Below are positions 27,557 through 36,777 of a stretch of 64,000 bases of DNA, in pieces. The notes beneath the pieces were generated by a model that did not search any database, had not been told where the DNA came from, and was given only the letters and a program-made list of their open reading frames with translations. This stretch comes from Bacillota bacterium (GTDB taxonomy: Bacteria > Bacillota > Bacilli > Paenibacillales > UBA4045), in the NCBI GenBank assembly GCA_023441055.1, contig JAEZQY010000067.1, positions 160,867-224,866 of the forward strand, given 5' to 3'. Both the position numbers and the translations under genes were made by a program. How positions within the stretch are numbered: position 1 is the stretch's first letter; each line of letters opens with the position of its first letter.

Positions 27557-27589
27557 AAACGGCCAGGAGACCCAGTCTCTTGGCCGTTT
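27557..27589 (+). terminator. Terminator after the sugar-binding protein gene
   Basis: AAACGGCCAGGAGA pairs almost perfectly with TCTCTTGGCCGTTT, with a short loop, just after the stop codon and before the convergent symporter gene. Confidence 0.85.
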
Positions 27590-27659
27590 GTCATACATGC
27601 CGTCTCATTATTGTGCTCCTCGGACTAGAACTAACTCGTGTTCTTTACCATACACGCAG

Positions 27660-29060
27660 TTACTTCCGTTTCTCCGCTAGATCAGCCGAGAGTTGAAGGG
27701 TGCGCTTCTTATTCAAGGGATACAAGAACACCATAATCAGCAGGATGAGAACGTACATAATCCCTGGAACCAAGGTTGCTAATGAATAGATGCCATCAAG
27801 CGTCTGGGAGCTCTGCACTTCTAATGCCGAATTATATCCAACGGCTCCCAACGCGAACCCGCCAACTCCCCCGGCAATGGCTTGACCTATTTTACGCGCC
27901 ATCGAATAAATCGAATAAACGGTCGCATCTTCACGTAGATCCGTTAAATATTCATGATAATCAATCACATCTGTAACGAATGCCCACACCACCAAATTAA
28001 AGAAGCCCATGGCGAACATACCGATCGCGGAGATAGCCACAAATTCAATAGCGCTTAAATCCTGGAAGATGTAGAGAAGCAGATAGACGCCGCCTGCTAG
28101 CGCCATCCCCACAGATGCGAGCTCTTTCTTACCATATCGGTGAACAAGAGGCTTGACGAGCGGAGTCGCCAGGAACACCGTTGCAGCTTGTACAAAACCA
28201 ATGACACTCAACATCGCCGTGTTGTTGAAGAAGTCCTTGAACAGGTAAGCGTTAACGGTACCGATAAGCATCATATTAATCATGAATATCAGCGATGCAG
28301 TAAGGATCCAGATTAATGGCTTGTTCTTGACCAATCCGATCATCGTTCTACCAATATTCTTCTTCTGATTAGCAGAGTCCGGCGCAACAATACGCTCCGT
28401 GGACAGCTTATAACAGGCTAAGTAACAGGCGATCGCTAATACGCCGAACATAGAAGCCGCCATGAACATACGATCGGCATCCATCTTATTGTCCACGAAT
28501 ACGATTAACGGTCCGAGCACATTAATAATTAAACTGGCTAGCATAGCCCCCATCGTTCTCCACGTCGATAATGTCGTCCGCTCGACTGGATCAGCCGTAA
28601 TGACGGATGCCATCGAGCCGTAAGGGATATTCACGGTGCTATATAAGGTTCCCCATACAATATAAGTGACGAAGGCCCAGGCCAGATAGAAGCCATCGGT
28701 CATGCCCGGAATCTTCACAAACATTAGTACACCGGACAACACCAGAGGGAAGGACATTCTCAGAATCCATGGCTTGAATTTCCCATGTTTCGTAGATTTG
28801 CGCGTATCGATGAATCGCCCCCATGCGAAATCCGCTACAGCATCCCACAATCTGGCTACGAAGAACAGGATCCCCACCGTCTCAGCGCTGATATGAAAAA
28901 TATCCGTGTAGTAGACCATTAAGAATGCGCTGACTAGTATAAAGAAGAAATCATTGCCGAAATCGCCGAATAAATAGCCAAACTTATCTCTCGCCCCGAA
29001 AGGTCGTGCCGTCTTAACGTCGTGTAATGGTGTCTCTAATGTGCGTTTAGAATGACCCAT
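27660..29060 (-). CDS. GPH-family sugar:cation symporter (glucuronide permease-like)
   Basis: I start at the ATG at 29060 (MGHSKRTLETPL). The frame also opens with a TTG at 29075, but that codon is part of the ribosome binding site GGAGGA. The 466-aa protein has about twelve membrane segments and GPH text: FGYLFGDFGNDFFFILVSAF near the N-terminus and TVNIPYGSMASVIT. Family knowledge: GPH symporters (UidB, MelB, YicJ) import glycosides or glucuronides with a cation. It lies directly downstream of the beta-glucuronidase gene, supporting glucuronide import. A cre-like site precedes it. Confidence 0.88.
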   Translation of the reverse strand: MGHSKRTLETPLHDVKTARPFGARDKFGYLFGDFGNDFFFILVSAFLMVYYTDIFHISAETVGILFFVARLWDAVADFAWGRFIDTRKSTKHGKFKPWILRMSFPLVLSGVLMFVKIPGMTDGFYLAWAFVTYIVWGTLYSTVNIPYGSMASVITADPVERTTLSTWRTMGAMLASLIINVLGPLIVFVDNKMDADRMFMAASMFGVLAIACYLACYKLSTERIVAPDSANQKKNIGRTMIGLVKNKPLIWILTASLIFMINMMLIGTVNAYLFKDFFNNTAMLSVIGFVQAATVFLATPLVKPLVHRYGKKELASVGMALAGGVYLLLYIFQDLSAIEFVAISAIGMFAMGFFNLVVWAFVTDVIDYHEYLTDLREDATVYSIYSMARKIGQAIAGGVGGFALGAVGYNSALEVQSSQTLDGIYSLATLVPGIMYVLILLIMVFLYPLNKKRTLQLSADLAEKRK

Positions 29061-29086
29061 TTTATATTCCTCCAAACATCTAGGGT

Positions 29087-29100
29087 TGAAAGCGCTTAAA
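29087..29100. promoter_or_regulatory. cre-like catabolite control site
   Basis: TGAAAGCGCTTAAA matches the cre consensus TGWAANCGNTNWCA at all but one position. It lies between uidA and the symporter gene, so CcpA could reduce symporter expression when preferred sugars are present. Confidence 0.6.
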
Positions 29101-29152
29101 CACTACTTAACAAAATAAACCTAATTATAAACGACGTGGTGTTAAGTTGACT

Positions 29153-29187
29153 AGCTGCCCCTAGTCAATAAGTGAACAGGGGCAGCT
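29153..29187. terminator. Hairpin after uidA
   Basis: AGCTGCCCC and GGGGCAGCT form a perfect 9-bp stem with a 17-nt loop, 11 bp past the uidA stop on the minus strand. There is no T-run, so it may act as a partial terminator or an mRNA-stabilising end that separates uidA and symporter expression. Confidence 0.5.
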
Positions 29188-29198
29188 CCAGCATATGA

Positions 29199-31013
29199 TT
29201 ACTTCTTATAACCTAGGTGAGGAATGGCATTCCAGCGTTCACTCAAGTAGCGGACGACCATCTTCGGCTCTCTGGCTCTGGTGAAGACGCCCTTCTTATT
29301 ACCTTGAACTCGGACAATCCCGAACTTCGTCTGGAAGTCGGCGAAATTCCACAATTGCTCACCGATAAAGTTAGGAATCTCATCGAACACCTTGCTGTTC
29401 ATCCGGTAATAATCCTCTTGGTATTCTTCACTGAACGGTTCTCCATATGCGCTATGGAATCCGGCAACGGTATCGGCGCCATATTCCGTATACATGATCG
29501 GCTTATCCGGGTACATCGACTGCCATTCCAGCAGTTCTTGCCGCGTCTTGGTCTCAGCCGTCTTCAGATCACCCAGCTGCACATACCAGCCATAGTAGCG
29601 GTTCAATGCAATCACATCGACTAGTTCTGTACACTTGTCTGCCTTAGGCAGAGCCAGCATAATATTGACGAATGTACAAGGACGGTTTTGCGGGTCAAGC
29701 TCACGAGCCAGTGCGAACAAGGGTGCAAAATACTCATACGAGCCCTTGGAGAAGCTGGCAGGCTCATTGGCAATCGACCACATGACTACACATGCATGGT
29801 TCTTGTCACGGGCGATTAATTCACGGATGACTTGTTCGTGTGCGTCCTTGGTCTTCATCGTCACCCAAGTGTCATCGTCAACGTCTCCGCCCTTCTCGAG
29901 AATCGACACATCAAAGTTGAAGCTTGAGAACAAGCCAACAGCTGGCGTCTCATCAATGACGACGATCCCTTCGCGGTCACACAGGCGCATCATCTCCTCG
30001 GAATACGGATAATGCGAGGTGCGCAGTGAGTTCGCTCCCATCTTCTTCATCAATTTAATGTCATGCACATTATAGGCTTCATCCAGGCCGCGTCCACGGA
30101 TATAGGAATCCTCATGCTTACCGAAGCCCTTGAAGTAGAAGGCCTCGCCGTTGAGCAGGAATTTGCCCCCTGTCACTTCAATCTTGCGGACACCGAATGG
30201 CTCCTCATAGACATCTAGCAGCTTCCCATCCTGATAGCCTTCCACTCTTGCCGTATACAGATAGGCATCAAGCGGCTGCCATAGGCGCGCGTTCTCGATC
30301 TTCACTTGTGCATCCGTACCTGAAGTCGAAGCAACAACCTGTCCTTGTTCATCGAGAATGGTCACCTTGACCTCATCGAACGCGCCGACTGTGTCTACCT
30401 TCAAGCTGACATCAGCCTCTCCGTTAGCCAGATCCACCTGCGGTACGATGACAATGTCTTCGATATAGCTGCGCGGTGTGGTATACAGCTTCACTGGGCG
30501 ATGCAGCCCTGCATAGTTGAAGAAATCAAAGTTCTCGTCCACTTTACGAACAAGCTTGCCGTCTTCATCGGTCTTCTCACTATAATTGCCGACAGGCAGT
30601 GTCGTGTAATCTAGCAGATTGCTGACGCGTACCGTTAATCGATTCGAGCCTGCTGCCAGCACCTCATTAATCTCAGCCTCGAATGGGGTGAATCCGCCCT
30701 TATGATGCATGACGAATTTGCCATTCACATAGACCCATGCTTCATGGGTTGCCGAGCCGAAGCGCAATACAATTCGCTCTTCATGCAGGGGCTGAGCTAC
30801 GGTAAAGTCTCTCTCATACCACACATATCCGTTATGCTGACGAATCTCGGCCAGCACTGCTTGATCATTGAATGATGCCGGCACCGCCATCAGCTCCTGG
30901 GTTGGCAGCGGCTTGCTTACATCGTGCTCCTTCGCCTCATCGTCAATCATGAACTTCCAAACACCGTTAAGATCGATCACCACACGGCTATTCGTCGCAA
31001 TTGGGTATAACAT
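29199..31013 (-). CDS. uidA: Beta-glucuronidase (glycoside hydrolase family 2)
   Basis: The 604-aa protein has the GH2 sandwich, Ig-like and TIM-barrel layout. The acid/base Glu417 is in NEPAS and the nucleophile Glu510 is in YTEYGAD. The Asn-x-Lys pair that reads the glucuronic carboxylate in known enzymes is present at 572-574 (GNKKG), which favours glucuronidase over galactosidase. GGAGGAG precedes the ATG. It is intracellular (no signal peptide). It releases glucuronic acid from glycosides brought in by the neighbouring GPH symporter and is divergent from an AraC-type regulator. Confidence 0.93.
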   Translation of the reverse strand: MLYPIATNSRVVIDLNGVWKFMIDDEAKEHDVSKPLPTQELMAVPASFNDQAVLAEIRQHNGYVWYERDFTVAQPLHEERIVLRFGSATHEAWVYVNGKFVMHHKGGFTPFEAEINEVLAAGSNRLTVRVSNLLDYTTLPVGNYSEKTDEDGKLVRKVDENFDFFNYAGLHRPVKLYTTPRSYIEDIVIVPQVDLANGEADVSLKVDTVGAFDEVKVTILDEQGQVVASTSGTDAQVKIENARLWQPLDAYLYTARVEGYQDGKLLDVYEEPFGVRKIEVTGGKFLLNGEAFYFKGFGKHEDSYIRGRGLDEAYNVHDIKLMKKMGANSLRTSHYPYSEEMMRLCDREGIVVIDETPAVGLFSSFNFDVSILEKGGDVDDDTWVTMKTKDAHEQVIRELIARDKNHACVVMWSIANEPASFSKGSYEYFAPLFALARELDPQNRPCTFVNIMLALPKADKCTELVDVIALNRYYGWYVQLGDLKTAETKTRQELLEWQSMYPDKPIMYTEYGADTVAGFHSAYGEPFSEEYQEDYYRMNSKVFDEIPNFIGEQLWNFADFQTKFGIVRVQGNKKGVFTRAREPKMVVRYLSERWNAIPHLGYKK

Positions 31014-31110
31014 GTCTAATCTCCTCCATGTCGTTGAAGAGCATTCTCCCCAACTTTATTTTCTTCTATTCGTTAAGTAATAGTAAAAAGTATGAAAGGG
31101 CTTTTATTTC

Positions 31111-31135
31111 ATTATAAAGAATGTTGCTTTATAAT
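31111..31135. promoter_or_regulatory. Inverted repeat, candidate operator of the uidA locus
   Basis: ATTATAAAG and CTTTATAAT form a perfect 9-bp inverted repeat with a 7-bp spacer, midway between uidA and the AraC-type gene. It could be the regulator's site or overlap -10 boxes. Confidence 0.5.
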
Positions 31136-31195
31136 AAGGGTAATATTATTACTCTATTCGTAGAATATTTGCGTTTTTTGGGGAGGGAGATTCAG

Positions 31196-32422
31196 GTGGA
31201 TGATGATAGATACCAATCGTTCATTCCCATATTGGACATCCTGCATACGATCACTAAGATGGATATTCGACTTGCGGATGAAACTGGCAGCTTGCTCGTT
31301 CAGATCGTCAACCACACACTTCCAGCCGCGCTCGTACATGCCGAAGATGACTACGTGTCGATTCATGACGTACTGAAGCGGCATAAACCCGGTCACTATT
31401 ATCCCCAGACCAATTCTTACGGACTAGCCTATATTGCAGCGGGGTTATGGCAGGAGCAAACGTTCTGCGGCAGTATTCGAATCGGCCCCTTCCTATCGCA
31501 TGCACCGGTTATGGATTTAGTGAAGGATGTCATTCTGAACAACAATCTCCCGATCAGCGAGCGCACACAGCTGGAGCACTTCTATGAGTCGCTGCCGGTG
31601 ATTAGCGAGATCGAGCATCAGCATCTAGGTCAGCTGCTCGGTCATCTATGTCTACATAGTCAAATTCAAGCCGAGCCGATTATAATGAAGGCTGACAAGC
31701 CGCTGCCGAACACCACGCTGCTCAAGTCGGCCCTTCAAGAGAATAAGGCGGTCATCGAACAGCGGTACAAGCACCAGAATGAGCTGATTCATGCGATTGC
31801 CAGCGGGGATAAGCAGACGGTCAATCGTCAGATCACACATTTTACCGCGGAGATGGTAGAGTTCTCTGATCGTGTGCCCGGAAGCCCCATTCGCTCCTCC
31901 AAGAATATCGGCTTCGTGCTGAATACAATGTGCAGAATGGCAGCTGAGCGCGCAGGCGTCCATCCGGTGTATCTGCACAACATCTCTGAACGCTTCGCGA
32001 TTCAAATCGAGAAAACGTCTACGATTCCCCAACTCAAATCCTTGTATCTGACGATGGCGAATGACTATTGTGATCTCGTGATTAGCGTGTCTACCGGACA
32101 CTATAGTCCTGTTGTCAAGAAGGCGGTCGATTATATCCTGCTCAATCTGGGAAGTCCATTGCCATTGAAGCAGATTGCAGCGCATGTCCACCTGAACCCT
32201 GCGCATCTGTCACGGAAGTTTAAGGCTGATACCGGCATGACGATCACCGACTTTATTAATCGCAAGCGGGTCGAGGAAGCCGCCCAATACCTGCAGAGAG
32301 GTAATATATCGATTACCGAAGCTGCGTTCATGGTTGGATTTAATGACCTGAATTACTTTAGCAAGGTGTTCAAGAAGGTCATGTCCGAGACCCCATCTCA
32401 TTACGCTAGAAGTAGAATGTAA
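31196..32422 (+). CDS. AraC-family transcriptional regulator of the glucuronide locus
   Basis: I choose the GTG at 31196, which follows GGGAGGGAG; an ATG at 31121 is in frame but has no binding site and lies inside the inverted repeat. The product of about 408 aa has a PocR/sensor-like N-terminal region (WQEQTFCGSIRIGPFLSHAP) and two C-terminal helix-turn-helix motifs (QIAAHVHLNPAHLSRKFKAD and SITEAAFMVGFNDLNYFSK). It is divergent from uidA and is the obvious candidate regulator of that operon. Confidence 0.85.
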   Translation: MDDDRYQSFIPILDILHTITKMDIRLADETGSLLVQIVNHTLPAALVHAEDDYVSIHDVLKRHKPGHYYPQTNSYGLAYIAAGLWQEQTFCGSIRIGPFLSHAPVMDLVKDVILNNNLPISERTQLEHFYESLPVISEIEHQHLGQLLGHLCLHSQIQAEPIIMKADKPLPNTTLLKSALQENKAVIEQRYKHQNELIHAIASGDKQTVNRQITHFTAEMVEFSDRVPGSPIRSSKNIGFVLNTMCRMAAERAGVHPVYLHNISERFAIQIEKTSTIPQLKSLYLTMANDYCDLVISVSTGHYSPVVKKAVDYILLNLGSPLPLKQIAAHVHLNPAHLSRKFKADTGMTITDFINRKRVEEAAQYLQRGNISITEAAFMVGFNDLNYFSKVFKKVMSETPSHYARSRM

Positions 32423-32440
32423 CTAGAACGGAGCATAACG

Positions 32441-33826
32441 ATGAGCAAGCGGAATCTACCTGTTGAAATAAATTCGACCTACCACGCTGAAGTTGTCGGC
32501 TTGAACCATGACGGTGAAGGGGTAGCTCGTGTGAATGGCTTCACGCTGTTCGTCGAGGGTGCACTGCCCGGTGAGAAGATTGAGGTTCAAGTCACTAAGC
32601 TGAAGAAGCAATACGGACATGGCAGGCTGAAGCGGATTGTGGCAGCCAGCCCAACCCGCGTGCAGCCGCGCTGTCCGATCTATGACGCATGCGGCGGCTG
32701 CCAGCTGCAGCATCTGGATTATCCAGCTCAGCTGGAGGCTAAGCGGCAGCAGGTTGTAGATAGTCTCGCCAGGATTGGCAAGATCACTGATGTCATCGTG
32801 CATCCGACCATTGGCATGGAGGAGCCGTGGCGTTATCGCAATAAGACGCATGTACCTGTGGCCTTGGAGCAGGGGCGGTTAATCAGCGGATTCTACGCAG
32901 CGAGCAGTCACGATATTGTGGAGACCGATCAATGCTTGATCGGACATGAACGCGGGGATGAGATCATCGCGGTCGTGAAGAGACTGGCAGAGGAGCTGGG
33001 GATCTTGGCTTATAATCCGCAGACAGGTCGGGGCCTGCTCCGTCATGTCATCACGCGTGTCGGCTTCCATACCGGCGAGGTCATGGTTGTGCTCGTCGTG
33101 AACGGCGAGCGCCTGCCGAAGCAGGATGAATTTATTGGCCTGCTTACGATGGAGCTGTCCGGCCTCACTAGCGTATGCCTGAACGTGAACACTGATCCAT
33201 CCAGTGTGGTCATGGGAGACCGCACTATCGTGCTGTGGGGCGAAGAAACGATCCGCGACTATATCGGCGGGATCGAATTCGCTATCTCCGCCCGTTCCTT
33301 CTATCAAGTGAACCCGCTTCAGACCGAACGGCTGTATGCGAAGGCGCTGGAATACGCTGGGCTAACTGGTGTAGAGACCGTGATCGATGCGTATTGCGGA
33401 ATCGGCACCATCTCCTTGTTCCTCGCCCAGCAAGCGGATCATGTATATGGCGTGGAGATTGTGCGTGACGCCATTGAGGATGCCAGGCGCAATGCCCGAT
33501 TGAATGGGATGCGCAACGTCACATTCGAAGCCGGTAAGGCCGAGGTTGTCATCCCGCGCTGGCGCCAGCAGGGCATAGAAGCCGACGTCATCGTCGTCGA
33601 TCCGCCACGCAAGGGCTGCGACGCGCAGCTGCTGCAGACCATCATCGAGATGCAGCCTGCGCGGGTCGTCTACGTCTCGTGCAATCCCGCAACGCTGGCG
33701 CGCGACCTGCGCGTGCTGGAAGATGGCGGGTACCGCACTGTCGAGGCGCAGCCGGTTGATATGTTCCCGCATACGGGGCATGTAGAGGTTACAGTGAGAC
33801 TTGAAAGAAAAGATACAGTCCAATAA
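32441..33826 (+). CDS. rlmD: 23S rRNA (uracil-5-)-methyltransferase RlmD/RumA
   Basis: The 461-aa protein has an N-terminal TRAM domain, an iron-sulfur-type cysteine cluster (CPIYDACGGCQLQH), a SAM-binding Rossmann region (VIDAYCGIGTISLFLA), and the catalytic Cys in VVYVSCNPATLARDL. It methylates C5 of a uridine in 23S rRNA; Gram-positive members (RlmCD) often modify two sites. It starts 18 bp after the AraC-type gene. Its 3' end adjoins the AT-rich island, so the insertion occurred just behind it without damaging it. Confidence 0.93.
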   Translation: MSKRNLPVEINSTYHAEVVGLNHDGEGVARVNGFTLFVEGALPGEKIEVQVTKLKKQYGHGRLKRIVAASPTRVQPRCPIYDACGGCQLQHLDYPAQLEAKRQQVVDSLARIGKITDVIVHPTIGMEEPWRYRNKTHVPVALEQGRLISGFYAASSHDIVETDQCLIGHERGDEIIAVVKRLAEELGILAYNPQTGRGLLRHVITRVGFHTGEVMVVLVVNGERLPKQDEFIGLLTMELSGLTSVCLNVNTDPSSVVMGDRTIVLWGEETIRDYIGGIEFAISARSFYQVNPLQTERLYAKALEYAGLTGVETVIDAYCGIGTISLFLAQQADHVYGVEIVRDAIEDARRNARLNGMRNVTFEAGKAEVVIPRWRQQGIEADVIVVDPPRKGCDAQLLQTIIEMQPARVVYVSCNPATLARDLRVLEDGGYRTVEAQPVDMFPHTGHVEVTVRLERKDTVQ

Positions 33827-33835
33827 ACTGTATCT
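33811..33835 (+). terminator. Hairpin spanning the rlmD stop codon
   Basis: AGATACAGT and ACTGTATCT form a 9-bp stem around the stop codon, followed by TAATTC. It is a weak terminator and marks the left junction of the island. Confidence 0.5.
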
Positions 33836-35366
33836 TAATTCGGGGGGGAGAGGATTGGAGAGATTGTAATTAATCTTAATCTTTCCATCCTCGAATACTT
33901 CGATTGTTTGGATAAGCCTTTGGAGGAATTGCTTCTATACCTGTTCATCGCTAATGTCGAGGTCAATAAAGCGTTCAACTTCCTTCTTAAAGGCTTCATT
34001 GCGTTCCGCGAGGTTATTTCCTTCATCTAAGGCTACAATTAGTTCTGCCTTCTTATTCAGATATTCTTGTTGTTGGTGGGCGTTACGCTCGTTCTGATGC
34101 TTGAACTGGTCTGAATTGATTGTCCCGTCAACATGTAAAGTCAGTAGCTTATCAAATCGAATATCGAGTTCTCTTAGTTGCTTCTCTACACGTTAAGTTC
34201 TCTTTGAACTTGAGACTGAACAGCCAAGGATTTTTCTTCTGCAATTCCGTAAAGAGTATCGATCTTCACAGTATCCTTTATCAAGGCTTTCAGGTCATCT
34301 TTGACAACCTGTAATAGGACCTTTTCCTCAATGATGTGAGAAGAGCAATATGAGGAATTTTCACATAGCCGCCGCATACATATGCACCTTTCCGTCTATC
34401 CGGTTTAAAGTGCATACCGCTTCCACAGTCAGGGCATTTAAGGATATAAGAGAATAAGCTTTCATTGCCATTGCTCTTGTGTTTGCCTCTCTTTTTCATT
34501 TGTTCTTGAGCGGCAATAAAGTCATCCTCTGTTATAAGAGCAGGATGTGAGTTCTCAATGACAACTTGTTCTTCTTTATTGATCTTACGTCTAATCTTGT
34601 AAGTCTCAGATGCGGCCAATAAACTCGTTGTTTCTTCTTGATGAAATACTTGTTTACCCGTATAGACTGAATTAGACAAGATACCTTTAATCGTGTTTTG
34701 ATGCCATTTCTCCCCTGCGTTTGCCGCCCCTGAATGTGTTCTCGGTGTAGGAACACCTCTGCGCATAAGGAGATTACTAATGTTAAACATACCCATACCG
34801 TCATACAAATAAAGCCTGAAAACCTCCTTTATGATGGGGGTGGCTGTCTCGTCAACTTCCAACTTTTTAGAAATGGGATTGGTACGGTACCCGTAAGGAG
34901 GTACAGATACAATTCGGTTTCCTTGAGTTGCACTAGACTTAAGCCCCCATTTAATCTTGTTGGAGAGGCTTAAGTTATCCTCTTCAGCTAACACCGCTTT
35001 TAGATTAAACATCAATCTGCTCTTGCTTGTTTGGGTATCGTAGCCATCCTCAGGAAAAATAAGCCTTATATTATTTCTTTCCAAAGTGTCAGCAGTATTA
35101 AGGCTATTAACAGTATTTCTACCTAACCGTGAAACGGACTTTGCGATGACAACATCAAACTTCTTCTTTTTAGCATCATCCATTAATCGCAAAATCTCAG
35201 CTCGATTCTTAATACCTGAACCACTTATTCCGTTGTCAATGTACCGTTCAATTACTGTAAAGCCCTGTTCCAAAGCAATGCTTTCCGCTAAGGCAACTTG
35301 ATTCTGAAAGCTGTTCCTCTGTTCATCTCTCTTCGTGCTTACTCTAGCATAGATAGCATACTTCAT
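33835..35366 (-). pseudogene. Large serine recombinase, multiply disrupted
   Basis: The N-terminal 1.0 kb (34290-35366) is open and encodes a resolvase domain with catalytic Ser10 in YARVSTKRDEQ, a recombinase domain and part of the zinc ribbon (CPDCGSGM). After YVCGGYVK the frame is lost at a T-run (34358-34361). It resumes one frame over (CSSHIIEEKVLLQVVKDDLK), is lost again at about 34192-34196, resumes (RVEKQLRELDIRFDKLL), and meets an in-frame TAG at 33935-33937 where Gln would fit, before the tail KQFLQRLIQTIEVFEDGKI. A 7-base G-run at 33842-33848 is also one base too long for the stop at 33837-33835. The enzyme cannot be made full length. It integrated the island next to rlmD. Confidence 0.88.
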
Positions 35367-35518
35367 TGTTTTGTCACTCCTTCCATGTGTGAAGGAATGA
35401 CATTTGCTCTATCATCATCGTTCTTTTTGGCTTCAATAGTGTCAATCTGATGGTTTAGTAGTGAGGATAAAATTTCCTCTAAGGATGTTGTACCTTCGAA
35501 TGTGCGTTCAACTTTCAT
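35363..35518 (-). CDS. Small protein upstream of the recombinase
   Basis: I start at the ATG at 35518 behind a GAGGGGG site; the frame opens earlier but that part overlaps the binding site. The 51-aa product (MKVERTFEGTTSLEEILSSLL...) is charged and helical with no recognised domain. Its stop overlaps the recombinase ATG as ATGA, so it was translationally coupled to it. Small genes at this position often accompany large serine recombinases; the role is unknown. Confidence 0.6.
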   Translation of the reverse strand: MKVERTFEGTTSLEEILSSLLNHQIDTIEAKKNDDDRANVIPSHMEGVTKQ

Positions 35519-35701
35519 TGTTGATTCCCCCTCTCGGGCTAACAATCGCGCTATGGTGGGGAAACGTTGCGACACATTTTTATTCCTTTGAGGGTGGCGG
35601 AGAAGATAGTCTTAACCGATTCAGCCACATATTTATTTGAAATTTATCCGTTATGGTTTATCTATTGAGATTTAATTGAATTGCTTTGCATCCTTTGATT
35701 T

Positions 35702-35720
35702 CCCACCCCTTCGGGGTGGG
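35702..35720. other. GC-rich perfect hairpin in the island
   Basis: CCCACCCC-ttc-GGGGTGGG stands out in AT-rich surroundings. It has no T-run. It lies in the gene-free stretch 35576-36136. Confidence 0.5.
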
Positions 35721-35785
35721 GTACGTCTTCATGTGGTCGCTCCGCTCGGGGGCTCCGCCTTGATTTTTTAGATTATTTATTTCAT

Positions 35786-35846
35786 GGAAACACAGGTGGG
35801 TAAGGAAACATAATTCCCCTTAGGGGAATAAGAAACACATGTGGGT
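35786..35846. repeat. Direct repeat pair flanking an inverted repeat in the island
   Basis: GGAAACACAGGTGGGT (35786-35801) and GAAACACATGTGGGT (35832-35846) are near-identical direct repeats on either side of the inverted repeat ATTCCCC-TTA-GGGGAAT (35813-35829). The gene-free stretch 35576-36136 has no other clear content. It may be a recombination-directionality, replication or regulatory site of the former element. Confidence 0.4.
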
Positions 35847-36136
35847 TTAGGTTTCCTACATGACATCAAGCGTGCTCAGGTACGGCTTTACCACGCGCAT
35901 GATAAACATGCTCTGTCATGAATCCCTCGCTTTAGGCCACCGTGACGGGGCTACAAATAATTGTAATATCTGAGGATGAAGCACAACTTCAAATCAAATA
36001 CCTGTCCATTTAACGGGGCAACACCTACTTGTGAACGCAGGGGCGGTTATTTTAGGTGTGCTACCGCAAAGCCACGGGCAAAGCATTTTATGAGTTTGTA
36101 ATAATCATCGTTATTAGTTTTTGAATTGTTGCGACA

Positions 36137-36395
36137 CTACAAGAAGATAGAATCGGTATTATAACCTTTGTCCTGCAATACTTCTTTTAAGTGGGCTTCA
36201 TCAGTCCAATATGGATATTTGCCCCATGCTTGAATATGACTAGGAACTCGTTCAACTTCTAATTCCCCGTTCCTTACCCAATTCCATACGGTTTCCTCGG
36301 TAAGAAACCGCCCCGATTGCAGTATGGATAGTTTAAAGGTTCAAATAATAAGCCACTTCATCAATCCTCATCAGTCTGTCACTTCGGATAATCAT
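36137..36395 (-). pseudogene. Frameshifted excisionase-like helix-turn-helix protein
   Basis: The frame opens at ATG 36395 with AGGTGATAAC upstream and encodes MRIDEVAYYLNL before a TAA at 36335-36333. Shifting frame there continues with clear protein text, SGRFLTEETVWNWVRNGELE, then a Trp/Tyr-rich segment, to a TAG at 36139-36137, about 85 residues in total. The layout (short helix-turn-helix, turn, recognition helix, wing) fits MerR-like excisionases. A net shift of one frame (best explained by two missing bases) breaks it. It is oriented like the recombinase and was probably its partner. Confidence 0.6.
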
Positions 36396-36777
36396 GTTAT
36401 CACCTCTTTAGATTTGGTCTATGACATTATAAGAATAAAGGTGTCATGTCTTAACAAAGAGTGGGTAAAGATTTCAACCACAAATATCTGTAAATAAATG
36501 CGAGAAAGCGAAGGTAACCAATTAGTCCATCTAAATGATGGTATCTTGTCATTTTTGATACAAGGTATTAATAGAGATTGCAAAAATCAGGTTAGAAGTG
36601 TCGACACATCAATATTGCAGAAGGGGAAATTCCACAAAATTTTATATGGAGCAACGAGGGTAAACCTTGTAATCTACAAAGAATGCAACTTACTAGGAAC
36701 TGGGTAGGGGATTAATAATTTTAGTTGTGTGGTAAAATAAGTTAAGGTCGGCTAAATAAAGAGATGTTAAAGACGAA

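Noticed and set aside
33835..35366. Programmed frameshifting as an explanation for the recombinase breaks
   Set aside because: There are several separate breaks in one gene plus an amber codon, and neighbouring genes are broken too, so decay is simpler.
35702..35720. Intrinsic terminator in the island
   Set aside because: The hairpin is strong but no T-run follows on either strand, so I list it only as a hairpin.
36498..36707. 69-aa plus-strand open frame in the island
   Set aside because: No ribosome binding site, no recognisable domain and located among pseudogenes; it could be a remnant but cannot be supported.
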